Shown piece by piece: positions 7,432-15,409 of a DNA stretch of 37,549 nucleotides. Numbering within the stretch: position 1 is the stretch's first letter; each line of letters starts with the position of its first letter. Source of the stretch: Candidatus Gastranaerophilales bacterium (GTDB taxonomy: Bacteria > Cyanobacteriota > Vampirovibrionia > Gastranaerophilales > Gastranaerophilaceae). Below the pieces are notes generated by a model that had not been told where the DNA came from, did no database searches, and saw only the letters and a list, made by a program, of their open reading frames with translations. The position numbers were made by a program, and so were the translations under genes. Location: NCBI GenBank assembly GCA_910587175.1, contig CAJULH010000016.1:1-37549 (forward strand), read 5' to 3'.

Positions 7432-7665
7432 CTCTGTGACAGAGACTCCGGTTACGGCACTCTGCATTGCAAGTATGTCAAAAGCTGCCCGGGCTCCTTG
7501 GATGGTCACTGCTATCCTAACCTTGTGTGGTCAGATGCTATGCCGGACAGCGGTTATTATGGCGCCTTTAGGTTACATACCGGTGTTTTTGGTATGACGG
7601 GTGTCTGCGATGGTGCCGGCAAATGCTCCTATACCCACACCTTTTCTGTGCGCTGTGTCCTGGAT
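7432..7665 (+). pseudogene. Cassette 19 (intact, 78 codons, last of the array)
   Basis: It begins LCDRDSGYGTLHCKYVKSC and ends HTFSVRCVLDLVFQ followed by TAA. It carries the TGVCDGAGKC Cys pair of the cassette 3/14 type. The array ends here, 170 bp before atpD. Confidence 0.75.
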
Positions 7666-7798
7666 TTGGTTTTTCAATAATTATGCATAAATTAATTAAA
7701 CTGTTATTTTTCTGTAATTTCACGTAATAAATATAAATTTAAACTAGCTCTTTAGGGCACATTTGAAGCAAAGTTATGAAAATAAATTTTGTTTTTAG

Positions 7799-7828
7799 TA
7801 TAATAACTCTATAAAGAATTTTAAGGGG
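7799..7828 (+). promoter_or_regulatory. Probable atpD promoter -10 and ribosome site
   Basis: A perfect TATAAT is at 7799-7804, and AAGGGG at 7823-7828 sits 8 nt before the atpD ATG. No good -35 is visible at the expected distance. Confidence 0.5.
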
Positions 7829-7836
7829 TTTATTTT

Positions 7837-9252
7837 ATGAGCGAAAATGCCGTAAATATTACAAATGAGGGAACCATTACACAAATAATCGGACCGGTTA
7901 TAGACGTTGAATTTAAAGATGGCACCCTGCCTGAAATATATGATGCGCTTGAAATAGAAACGGACGCCGGCAAAACAGTTGTAGAGGTGCAGCAGCTTTT
8001 AGGGCAAAATACGGTAAGAACCGTTGCTATGTCATCTACTGATGGTTTAAAACGCGGTATGAAGGTAAAAAATACAAACGAACCCATTAAAATGCCTGTC
8101 GGCAAGGAAATTTTAGGAAGAATCCTGAATGTACTCGGCGAACCTGTTGACAATATGGGTCCCGTAAATGCTGAAAATCATCTTCCAATCCACAGACCTT
8201 CACCTGAATTAACAGAACAGAACACAAAGGTTGAAATTCTTGAAACCGGGATTAAAGCAATTGACCTTTTAATGCCATATCAAAAAGGCGGAAAGATTGG
8301 TCTTTTTGGTGGTGCAGGGGTTGGAAAAACGGTTCTTATTATGGAATTAATTCACAATATCGCCCAGGAGCACAACGGGGTTTCCGTATTTGGCGGCGTA
8401 GGAGAAAGAACGCGTGAAGGGAACGATCTTTATAACGAAATGAAAGAATCCGGCGTTTTGGATAAGGTTGCACTTGTTTACGGACAGATGAATGAACCTC
8501 CGGGAGCCCGTATGAGAGTAGGGCTTTCAACATTGACCTGTGCCGAATATTTCAGAGACACAGCGCATCAGGATGTACTTTTATTTATTGATAACATTTT
8601 CAGGTTTGTTCAGGCAGGTTCCGAAGTTTCTGCGCTTTTAGGCAGAATGCCGTCAGCGGTTGGTTACCAACCTACTCTGGCACAGGAAGTAGGGGAGCTT
8701 CAGGAAAGAATTACATCCACAAAAGACGGTTCTATCACATCAGTACAAGCTGTATATGTCCCTGCAGATGACCTTACAGACCCCGCACCTGCTACAACAT
8801 TTACCCACCTTGATGCAAGTACGGTATTATCCAGAAATATTGCATCATTAGGACTTTATCCTGCGTGTGACCCTTTGGAATCAAATTCCAGAGCGCTTGA
8901 TCCAAATATCGTAGGGGAAGAACACTACAGTGTAGCTAAAAAAGTGCTTGAAATTTTACAAAAATATAAAGATTTGCAGGATATCATCGCAATTTTAGGT
9001 ATGGATGAACTTTCAGAAGAAGATAAACTTACGGTAAACAGAGCCCGTAAAATCCAAAAATTCCTTTCCCAGCCTTTCTTTGTGGCAGAACAATTCTCCG
9101 GCACAAAAGGCAGATATGTAAAACTTGAAGATTCAATTAAAGGCTTCAGGGAAATAATTGAAGGCAAACACGATGATGTACCGGAACAGGCTTTTTATAT
9201 GACAGGCACAATTGAAGATGTGCTTGAAAAGGCAAAAGAATGCGTTTGCTAA
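7837..9252 (+). CDS. atpD: F1Fo ATP synthase subunit beta
   Basis: This is the catalytic beta subunit of the F1 sector, which makes or hydrolyses ATP at the cytoplasmic face of the inner membrane. At 471 residues it is the normal length. The P-loop GGAGVGKT is at 158-165, the catalytic Glu is in GERTREGND (E190), a Walker B stretch (VLLFIDNIFRF) lies near 255, and the beta-type signature PSAVGYQPTLAQEVGELQERI is present. It is followed 60 bp later by the epsilon subunit, and no alpha, gamma, delta or Fo genes are near. A separate beta-epsilon cluster is the arrangement known in Cyanobacteria, which supports a cyanobacterial-lineage host. Start and RBS are clear. Confidence 0.97.
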   Translation: MSENAVNITNEGTITQIIGPVIDVEFKDGTLPEIYDALEIETDAGKTVVEVQQLLGQNTVRTVAMSSTDGLKRGMKVKNTNEPIKMPVGKEILGRILNVLGEPVDNMGPVNAENHLPIHRPSPELTEQNTKVEILETGIKAIDLLMPYQKGGKIGLFGGAGVGKTVLIMELIHNIAQEHNGVSVFGGVGERTREGNDLYNEMKESGVLDKVALVYGQMNEPPGARMRVGLSTLTCAEYFRDTAHQDVLLFIDNIFRFVQAGSEVSALLGRMPSAVGYQPTLAQEVGELQERITSTKDGSITSVQAVYVPADDLTDPAPATTFTHLDASTVLSRNIASLGLYPACDPLESNSRALDPNIVGEEHYSVAKKVLEILQKYKDLQDIIAILGMDELSEEDKLTVNRARKIQKFLSQPFFVAEQFSGTKGRYVKLEDSIKGFREIIEGKHDDVPEQAFYMTGTIEDVLEKAKECVC

Positions 9253-9311
9253 ACTAAACTGCTATATCAGACCAAAAAACACATTATAAGCATAAAGATT
9301 GAGGCAAAATT

Positions 9312-9722
9312 TTGGCTAAGGATAAGATAAATTTAAAAATAATAACCCAGCAAAAGGTGGTATACGAAGGCAACGTGGATGCTTTTTACACAAGTGCTCT
9401 GGATGGTGCCATAGGAATTTTGCCAAACCATACCGATTTGATCTGCGGGCTAAAAGTTGGCGTAACGAAGGCTGTCGTTGAAAAAGAGCCCGTTTTCATC
9501 ACTACCATGGGCGGCATTTTGCAATTTAAGGATAATACCGCAGTGATACTGACAGATTTGGCAGAACTTGGTAATGATATTGATGAAACCCGTGCAAAAG
9601 AAGCATATGAAAGAGCAAAAGCAAAGCTTGCAGCACACACTGAAAAAAATGAAATTTTAAGAGCCCAATTCGCCCTTGCAAAAGCTATTGCCCGCATCAC
9701 TGCAGCAAGACAGGGAAGATAG
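9312..9722 (+). CDS. atpC: F1Fo ATP synthase subunit epsilon
   Basis: This is the central-stalk epsilon subunit (136 residues), which couples and inhibits F1. The N-terminal beta-sandwich is recognisable (INLKIITQQKVVYEGNVDAF...GAIGILPNHTDLICGLKVG), followed by a helical hairpin rich in Ala, Lys and Glu (residues about 90-136). The start codon is TTG at 9312. It is supported by GAGG at 9301-9304 with 7 nt spacing and by the family's usual N-terminus. It forms an operon with atpD and ends 7 nt before the ATG of the glycosyltransferase gene, so the three are probably co-transcribed. Confidence 0.93.
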   Translation: MAKDKINLKIITQQKVVYEGNVDAFYTSALDGAIGILPNHTDLICGLKVGVTKAVVEKEPVFITTMGGILQFKDNTAVILTDLAELGNDIDETRAKEAYERAKAKLAAHTEKNEILRAQFALAKAIARITAARQGR

Positions 9723-9729
9723 CCTGTTT

Positions 9730-11253
9730 ATGAAATTTAAGGCTATATGTGGGAAAATTTCAAACTCCGTTTTTCATATAGCAAAAGAATACTGGTATTT
9801 TACAGCTGTTTGTTTAATCTTTGCCGTTGGAATATTTTGCCGAGTTGAAATGCTTATGGTGCGCGAGCTATGGTTTGATGAAATGCAGCTTGCAATAAAT
9901 TTTATAGACACACCCGCTCCGAAAGAAAATATTATTTTATGGGCATTTAAGCCGCTTCAATATTATCAGATTGCACCGCCGTTTTTTCTTTTGGGCGTAA
10001 AATTTGCAACCTTAATATTTGGGATAAATGAAATTTCATTAAGACTTATCCCCTTTATATCAGGCATTTTGTCTATATTTGTATTTTATAAACTATCTAA
10101 AATAACCTTGAATACAAAACCCGCAGTAATCTTTGCGAACCTTTTGTTTGCAATAAATTTCCCGCTGGTGCGCTATGCAAGTGAATTCAAACAATACAGC
10201 ACAGATGTGCTTATTTTTATGCTTATTTTCATATGGATTTCAAAAATAAATCTGCAAAACCCCGGTTTTAAAACTATTTTAAAATACTCTGCAGTATTTA
10301 CGGTTCTCTTTTTTATATCCCAGCCTTCAATTTTTCTTCTTTCCGGATTTATTTTATATGAAATTCTCTATCGTTTAAAATCTGAAAAATACGCAAACAT
10401 CAAAGATTTAGCAAAAATAATTTCCATGGCCCTTATACCGCTTATTTTTGTTTTTATGTACAAATTCAGCCTTCCTGATGATTTATCCGGGTTTATGGAT
10501 GCATACTGGACAAAAGAAGTGCCTGGATTTATTGCATATGACAGCATTTTGGAAATTCTGAAGGAAAACTGTTCTTTCTTTGCGCTTGGCGCCAGGTATA
10601 TGATATTTTTTGCGCCGTTTGTTTTAGCCGGTTTTTTCATATTTTTATCTAAAAAAAGCAAATGGTCATTACTTTTTTCCTGCACCCTGTTTAGCATAAT
10701 ATGCGCAAGCATCCTTCACTTGTACCCTATGACATCGAGAATGATACTATTTCTTTTGCCATTTGCAATAATCTTTATTGCAGCCTGTTTTGATTTTAAT
10801 CTTAAAAACAAAGAAATAGAAAAATTATTTTCGGCATCACTTATTTTTGCTACTCTTTTTATTGCGTTTCTTTTTCAGGCAAAAATACTTTGTAAAAACA
10901 GAATAAATAACATACTCGATTTAAACGGAAACAAAGAATTGATGCTCATTTTGAAAGACAATTTCAATACAGAAGAAGATGTTATAATCCTTCCTCTGTA
11001 TTCAAAATCTTCATTTAAATATTATTCATATCTGTACAATTTTAATCCGCTAAATGTTTATGATGAAAAAGATATCCAAAAAGCAAGCTTAAAAGCCGGA
11101 AGCTGCATTTGGATTTACGTATCATTTAATGCAGGTAAAACCATGGAAAAGCTCAACCCTGAAATTTCAAAGCTTCTTAATAAGAACAGCAAAATTTATT
11201 ATGAAATTTCATTATCAAGATGGGCTAGACTTTTAAAAATAAAACTTTTGTGA
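9730..11253 (+). CDS. GT-C type integral membrane glycosyltransferase (ArnT/PMT-like)
   Basis: This 507-residue polytopic protein has many hydrophobic helices and a C-terminal soluble part (about residues 400-507). The first external loop carries ELWFDEMQLAINFID. A DE motif in that loop is the hallmark of GT-C enzymes that use polyprenyl-phosphate sugars (ArnT, PMT and GT83/GT39 relatives), with the transferase acting on the periplasmic side. SEFKQYSTDVLIF is also typical of this group. The acceptor cannot be told from sequence; lipid A, protein or a glycan are possible. I chose ATG 9730 over ATG 9676, which would overlap atpC by 47 bp. GGGAAGA precedes 9730 at a loose distance. Confidence 0.75.
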   Translation: MKFKAICGKISNSVFHIAKEYWYFTAVCLIFAVGIFCRVEMLMVRELWFDEMQLAINFIDTPAPKENIILWAFKPLQYYQIAPPFFLLGVKFATLIFGINEISLRLIPFISGILSIFVFYKLSKITLNTKPAVIFANLLFAINFPLVRYASEFKQYSTDVLIFMLIFIWISKINLQNPGFKTILKYSAVFTVLFFISQPSIFLLSGFILYEILYRLKSEKYANIKDLAKIISMALIPLIFVFMYKFSLPDDLSGFMDAYWTKEVPGFIAYDSILEILKENCSFFALGARYMIFFAPFVLAGFFIFLSKKSKWSLLFSCTLFSIICASILHLYPMTSRMILFLLPFAIIFIAACFDFNLKNKEIEKLFSASLIFATLFIAFLFQAKILCKNRINNILDLNGNKELMLILKDNFNTEEDVIILPLYSKSSFKYYSYLYNFNPLNVYDEKDIQKASLKAGSCIWIYVSFNAGKTMEKLNPEISKLLNKNSKIYYEISLSRWARLLKIKLL

Positions 11254-11311
11254 TGCCAGGGATTTTTTTGCGTCACCAAACATTTAACAATTTAATAAGT
11301 GTCTCAAATGA

Positions 11312-13159
11312 TTATCTGAAACATTCTGTTGCTACGCGTTTAAAGGTATCGTCTTTAGTGTACTCTTCCCAGTCTTTAAATTTACCTTTCATTTCAAAGT
11401 TGTAGCTTCCTTTTGTTTCGCCTTCAAATACATTAAATGAAGTCACCTCTAAATCTTTTACTTTTGTGCCGTTTAGAATACTTACATTTTGGTTTTTACC
11501 TATTGTTGTATCTTTCATAGGATGGATAATCATACTCTGCGGAGTTAAAACCTTGGAAGATGCTGCATTTGGCGTAGTCATCTGCTGAATTTTACTCTGT
11601 TCTTTTTGCATATTTTCTTTTCTTTTGGCTTCTTTCTTTGCAGTTACCCTTTTGTTATACATAGGTAAAAGCACCCCGAGGGTAAGAATTGAAAAACCAA
11701 GACTTGCAAGCTCACAAATACCTCTGTATTTTGTTGCCATCGCACTTTTTGCCACTTCATCAAAAGATTTAACCTTGACATTTTTAACCCAGTTGCCGAA
11801 TTTCTTGAGTATAGAAGCATCCTGCGGCACTTCTTTCAAGTGGTTCAAAAGTTTTACACCTTTTGACTTTTCAAAGAAGGTAGCAGCAGCTTTTGCGGCG
11901 TAATCCCCAAGGAAATAAAGCCCTGAGAATGATGCCAAATCCCTTACAGTGCTTTCCCTGAGCTCGTTTGGATCTTCTGATGAAAGCATTCTGGATGCAA
12001 ATGTTGCAGTCGCTATCCATCTGCACTGATCAACAGTCGGGAACATGCCCTTAAACTGGAACATCTCTAAAGAAGGTTTTTTCATCATGGATAAAAGCGC
12101 CAAACCAACCATCATAGCAGCACAGATAGGTTTATTTCTGTTTAATCTCTTCTGCTCTTCAGGTGTCAGTGTCCTGTTTTCTTTTTCAAAATCTTTATAT
12201 ATAGGCGCACCGGTCTTTTTGTATTTATGCCGCGTGATTGCTCTGTTTATATATTGCATAGACATTGCAAGCGGTATAACAACCGCAAGCCCCATCACGC
12301 TCTTTGTATTTACCATCTTCTTTGCAGCAGAAGCAAATCCGTCTAAATTATTTTTAACAGAAGCCGTGGCAAATTTTCTGCCTAAATCTACCTGATCACG
12401 CAATAAATCTGCAAGGTTTGAACCGAAATTCTTACCGGCATCTTTAAACCTTATTGTTTCAACAGCTTCAGTTTGCCCCGAAACTAATTTTAAGGCATCT
12501 TTTATAGCAGCTTTGGTCTGTTTTTTACCCATGGAAGGATTCAAAAGGGCATCTGTCAGAATATCTACAGCTTTTTTACCGTCTTCACTTGCAAGCTTTC
12601 CGGCATAATCAACCCATTCTTTACCTTTTAAACCTTCAAGTCCTTCAAGAGTTTGTTTTACAAAGTTTTGGGCTTCTGCTCTAACATCGCCGTTGCTTGA
12701 ATTTATAGAATTTTGGTAAATATTTTTCAGGGTGTCAATAGTCTCGGAATTTGCCCAAGAAGGAGACATATCAACGCCTTTAAAGTCTTTCATAAAGTAT
12801 GAATTCACAAGCTTTGCAGCCCCAAGTACAAAGAAACTGGGCATCAGGCAATTCACTGCAAGACCTGAAAACTCGCGTCTCAGTGTTTCAAAGCCGGCAG
12901 CAGGACCTGTGGTTTTAAAGTCTACAGCAGTTCTGGGTATATTTGTTGCAACAGTATCTGTCACAGCCACACTCAGCATGGGCTGTTCATTCAACGCCTT
13001 TAAAACATGTACAGCGCCATCTACAACACCTGTAAAACCAAGGGCAGAATTATTATACGCACCATTATTTGCAGCGCTATTTTTAGCACCAAAGGCGCTT
13101 CTTTTTTGTCCGAATGTTTTTTCTTCTAATTCTACTCTATTAATTGATAATGGTGTCAT
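11312..13159 (-). CDS. Large membrane protein of unknown function
   Basis: I do not recognise this protein. From the ATG at 13159 it has 615 residues. An AGGA ribosome site sits 6-7 nt before this ATG, whereas a longer reading from a GTG at 13351 has none, so 13159 is preferred. The N-terminus (MTPLSINRVELEEKTFGQKR, then Asn/Ala-rich and a GFTG) is polar and unlike a signal peptide. Several hydrophobic helices follow: LAVNCLMPSFFVLGAAKL, GLAVVIPLAMSMQYI, PICAAMMVGLALLSMM and ASLGFSILTLGVLLPMY. Between them are long helical, Lys-rich soluble stretches. The C-terminal 90 residues are predicted soluble. The layout suggests a lineage-specific inner-membrane protein. It converges on the glycosyltransferase gene. 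Confidence 0.6.
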   Translation of the reverse strand: MTPLSINRVELEEKTFGQKRSAFGAKNSAANNGAYNNSALGFTGVVDGAVHVLKALNEQPMLSVAVTDTVATNIPRTAVDFKTTGPAAGFETLRREFSGLAVNCLMPSFFVLGAAKLVNSYFMKDFKGVDMSPSWANSETIDTLKNIYQNSINSSNGDVRAEAQNFVKQTLEGLEGLKGKEWVDYAGKLASEDGKKAVDILTDALLNPSMGKKQTKAAIKDALKLVSGQTEAVETIRFKDAGKNFGSNLADLLRDQVDLGRKFATASVKNNLDGFASAAKKMVNTKSVMGLAVVIPLAMSMQYINRAITRHKYKKTGAPIYKDFEKENRTLTPEEQKRLNRNKPICAAMMVGLALLSMMKKPSLEMFQFKGMFPTVDQCRWIATATFASRMLSSEDPNELRESTVRDLASFSGLYFLGDYAAKAAATFFEKSKGVKLLNHLKEVPQDASILKKFGNWVKNVKVKSFDEVAKSAMATKYRGICELASLGFSILTLGVLLPMYNKRVTAKKEAKRKENMQKEQSKIQQMTTPNAASSKVLTPQSMIIHPMKDTTIGKNQNVSILNGTKVKDLEVTSFNVFEGETKGSYNFEMKGKFKDWEEYTKDDTFKRVATECFR

Positions 13160-13372
13160 CCAAATTCCTGCTTTATAAAGTGTATAAACTACGGCAATTG
13201 CATCTATATTAAACCCGGTAAATATAAAAAATTGCTTCGGCTTTTGTAAATCAGATAATCTAACTGTTACGTACGTAATAATAATAAAAACAGGAGAATT
13301 TTTCAAGTTTAATGAAAAAATCTTTATGATTTCTTTATATGTTTTTAACACAATTTAAAATTGACGGTTTCA

Positions 13373-13392
13373 TATTACCCAATCAGGTAATA
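13373..13392. promoter_or_regulatory. Dyad TATTACC-N6-GGTAATA between divergent genes
   Basis: A perfect 7-bp inverted repeat with a 6-bp centre lies between the genes starting at 13159 (-) and 13458 (+). The position fits an operator. The regulator is unknown. Confidence 0.35.
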
Positions 13393-13457
13393 CTCAAATT
13401 AAAATTTTATTATATGCTACATAATAAGTCACCCCTATAGCGAGGAATATGAAAATT

Positions 13458-13685
13458 ATGTCAACAACACAGACAGGATCAAGTCTCCTGTATGAACATT
13501 CAGGTCTCAAAAATATAGATTTGGACAAGCTTTCAACAAGGCATGTCGAACTTCTTGAGATTCAAAATAAGATGTTTTTCTACAGAAAAAGAACAAAAAA
13601 CATGTTTTTAAAGGTTATCTATACTTTGACACTTTGTCTCATAAAAATTATAACCTTTTTTGAAATAAATAATATTTCATCATAA
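13458..13685 (+). CDS. Small hypothetical protein, possible C-terminal membrane segment
   Basis: This encodes about 75 residues with no recognised family. The first half is polar (MSTTQTGSSLLYEHSGLKNI), then comes a basic stretch YRKRTKN, then a hydrophobic helix MFLKVIYTLTLCLIKIITFF that could anchor it. An earlier in-frame ATG at 13449 is only 2 nt from GAGGA, which is too close. The ATG at 13458 has 11 nt spacing and is preferred. It is followed by a gene-free stretch that holds a candidate structured RNA. Its reality as a gene is moderately supported. Confidence 0.45.
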   Translation: MSTTQTGSSLLYEHSGLKNIDLDKLSTRHVELLEIQNKMFFYRKRTKNMFLKVIYTLTLCLIKIITFFEINNISS

Positions 13686-13764
13686 ATTTCAGACTGTTTG
13701 ATTTTATTTTACTGGAATTATCTGTTTATTGCCTTTTGGAATAGTGCGAAAGCGAAAATAATAT

Positions 13765-13772
13765 GCTAAAAT
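13765..13772 (+). promoter_or_regulatory. Extended -10 promoter for the structured RNA
   Basis: TGCTAAAAT is an extended -10 (TGn plus TAAAAT). Seven nt after it lies G13779, the first base of the long closing helix of the RNA, as expected for a transcription start. Confidence 0.5.
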
Positions 13773-13778
13773 AAAATT

Positions 13779-13978
13779 GCTCTATGCGGGTTGTAATTTT
13801 GTTCCTACAGTTTTACAAAAAGGGAGAGCAAGCTCTTTTTAAAAAAGATAATTGAAGTATACCTTGAGCATTTGGTAATAAATTTACCGGCTTTTTAAAG
13901 GAAACGGATTTATCGAGGCGCTCACCCACCTTGCTGATTTGGCAGGGTAACAAAATTTACCTGTGTAGGGCTTTTTTA
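13779..13978 (+). ncRNA. Structured RNA of about 200 nt, 6S RNA-like
   Basis: The 5' end GCUCUAUGCGGG (13779-13790) pairs over all 12 positions with CCUGUGUAGGGC (13960-13971), counting G-U pairs. The helix continues inward: UAAUUUUGUUCC (13794-13805) with GGGUAACAAAAUUUA (13945-13959), with small bulges. A T run (13972-13977) ends it. Inside are a 3'-side hairpin CCUUGC/GCAGGG (13929-13946) and an apical GGUAA/UUACC hairpin (near 13874-13889). A 200-nt RNA closed by its own ends, with an open centre and a 3'-side hairpin, is the layout of 6S RNA, the RNA polymerase regulator. No conserved sequence proves it. Other ncRNAs with closed ends are possible. I see no signature of tmRNA, SRP RNA or RNase P. 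Confidence 0.5.
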
Positions 13979-14129
13979 GTTTCTATTCTATCTGCCCATG
14001 GGAAGTGGAAAGTTGACAGTTTTTAAGAAAAATTCAAAAGATATTGGAACTATAAAAAATAAAATGCTCTCTGTCCTCAATAAAAACAGGAACAGCCTGC
14101 AATATATTAGCATTTTAATTTTAAAATGG

Positions 14130-15386
14130 CTATTTTAAAATGGTTTTCATTTTAGATATAACAAAATCCTTTGCACCTTTTTGACTTTCGAAAATTTCAG
14201 TTGAATCAGACGATGCTTTACTGTAGAAAGATGCATCCGAAAGGAGTTTTCTAATATGTCCTTCCAGCTCTTCCTGTGTTTTTACAACCTTTGCAGCATC
14301 AGAGCGGCTCAAAAGCCAGTATATATCTTTAAAATTTTTAACCGAAGGACCGGAAACCACAGGTTTTGAATAAATTGTCGCCTCAAGCGGATTATGTCCG
14401 CCGGTATTATTAAAACTTCCGCCTATAAATGCAATATCTGCCACGGAATACATTCTTGATAATTCGCCAAGCGTATCGAGCAAAATAACATCATTTTCAC
14501 TGAAATCTTCCTTTTTGGAACGAAACCCGTATTTAAACCCTGTTTGCTTAATTAGATTTGAAACAGAATCTGTCCTTGTTAAATGTCTTGGAGCAATAAT
14601 AAGTTTTAAATCTTTAAATTCTTTCTTTAGTGCACAAAATGTTTTTAAAACAATCTCATCTTCGCCCTTATGTGTACTTCCTGCAATCAGGATTTTTTCT
14701 TCTCCTTTTTTAAAATCAAGCGGGGTTGTATTTTTTTGAATATCAAATTTCAGATTCTTCATGACCTCGGTTTTTCCGGCCGGGGCACCGATTTTTATCA
14801 TTTTTTCCATATCTTCCCTGCTTTGGGTGAAAATACCATCATAGCAATTAAATATGTGTTTAAAGAACCAGCCAAAGTATTTATATGTTTTAAATGAGTC
14901 ATCTGAAATTCTGCCGTTTATTAAAAGGAGCGGAACATTATTTTTTTTGGCATAATATGCAAAGAAAGGCCAAAGTTCCGTTTCCGCCATTAAAATAATG
15001 TCCGGTTTTATCTTTTTAAAGAATAATTTATCGCACACAGGAAGGTCAAAAGGGAAATATGTGACAAAATCCGCAACACCGGCATATTTTTTCTTTGCAA
15101 TATCCTGACCTGTTTTTGTGCCTGTTGTAATCAATATTTTATAATCCTTAAAAGTTTCCCTTGCAAGCTTTATAAGGTTTTCAAGCGCTATAACTTCACC
15201 TACAGACACCCCATGGAACATTATGGTTTTTTCTTTAAAATCTGCAGGAGTTTTAAAAAATCCTGATTTTGCAAAAAACCCTTCTGTTGACTTATTCATA
15301 AGCTTTCTTAACAAAAAATACAGTATGGTAAATATTAAAAACAAAAATGCGCTTAAAATCTCAAGTATTAAAAATATAAAATTCAT
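14130..15386 (-). CDS. waaA: 3-deoxy-D-manno-octulosonic acid (Kdo) transferase
   Basis: This 418-residue inner-membrane-anchored GT-B enzyme transfers Kdo from CMP-Kdo to the lipid A precursor on the cytoplasmic side. There is an N-terminal membrane helix (residues 3-27). FHGVSVGEV follows, with E64 as the expected catalytic base of the SxGE motif. Then come LITTGTKTGQDIAKKK, PDIILMAETELWPFF, and the C-terminal CMP-Kdo domain with AGSTHKGEDE, IIAPRHLTR and IGGSFNNTGGHNPLEA. Length and motif order match the family. It lies 23 bp downstream of rfbD in the same direction. It implies an outer membrane with Kdo-containing LPS. Confidence 0.93.
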   Translation of the reverse strand: MNFIFLILEILSAFLFLIFTILYFLLRKLMNKSTEGFFAKSGFFKTPADFKEKTIMFHGVSVGEVIALENLIKLARETFKDYKILITTGTKTGQDIAKKKYAGVADFVTYFPFDLPVCDKLFFKKIKPDIILMAETELWPFFAYYAKKNNVPLLLINGRISDDSFKTYKYFGWFFKHIFNCYDGIFTQSREDMEKMIKIGAPAGKTEVMKNLKFDIQKNTTPLDFKKGEEKILIAGSTHKGEDEIVLKTFCALKKEFKDLKLIIAPRHLTRTDSVSNLIKQTGFKYGFRSKKEDFSENDVILLDTLGELSRMYSVADIAFIGGSFNNTGGHNPLEATIYSKPVVSGPSVKNFKDIYWLLSRSDAAKVVKTQEELEGHIRKLLSDASFYSKASSDSTEIFESQKGAKDFVISKMKTILK

Positions 15387-15409
15387 AAAAAAATATCTCC
15401 GTTTTAAAA

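Larger units (their letters stand above)
1836..7665 (+). repeat. Tandem array of 19 start-less cassettes encoding a variable Cys-rich C-terminal domain
   Basis: There are nineteen direct, same-strand copies (14 intact, 5 broken) separated by 20-290 bp of AT-rich spacer. Shared DNA boxes in order are GCAGACAGRCTCTGTGAC, GGTTAYGGCACCCTGCAGTG, GGCAGCTGCCCGGGCGC, AACTGCTACCCGTAC, GTATGGTC and GTGCGCTGTGTCCTGGAT. Between them sequence and length vary widely. Intact copies run 198-264 bp from the Leu-Cys-Asp codons to the final Asp codon, always a multiple of three and always open in that frame, so they derive from coding sequence. None has an RBS plus start or a promoter, and the frame shifts between copies. 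The WSS...VRCV(L)D ending resembles C-terminal domains of the DUF1566/Lcl_C and FISUMP type (C-type-lectin-like); this is a motif-level match only. The best reading is a silent donor array for gene conversion. An expressed acceptor gene is not in the window. Confidence 0.85.

Noticed and set aside
1836..7665. CRISPR array, integron cassette array or diversity-generating retroelement
   Set aside because: Repeats are coding, long and unequal (not CRISPR). There is no integrase and no attC-like site with a 1:1 gene arrangement. There is no reverse transcriptase or template repeat, and variation includes length changes rather than adenine-only substitutions.
9676..9729. Upstream ATG start for the glycosyltransferase
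   Set aside because: It would overlap atpC by 47 bp and add a polar leader. The ATG at 9730 places the first membrane segment near the N-terminus.
11250..11277. Hairpin GTGATGC/GCGTCAC as terminator between the convergent genes
   Set aside because: It overlaps the stop codon, the T run is in the loop rather than after the stem, and the stem is weak.
13160..13351. N-terminal extension of the large membrane protein from GTG 13351
   Set aside because: It has no ribosome site, whereas ATG 13159 has AGGA at the right distance.
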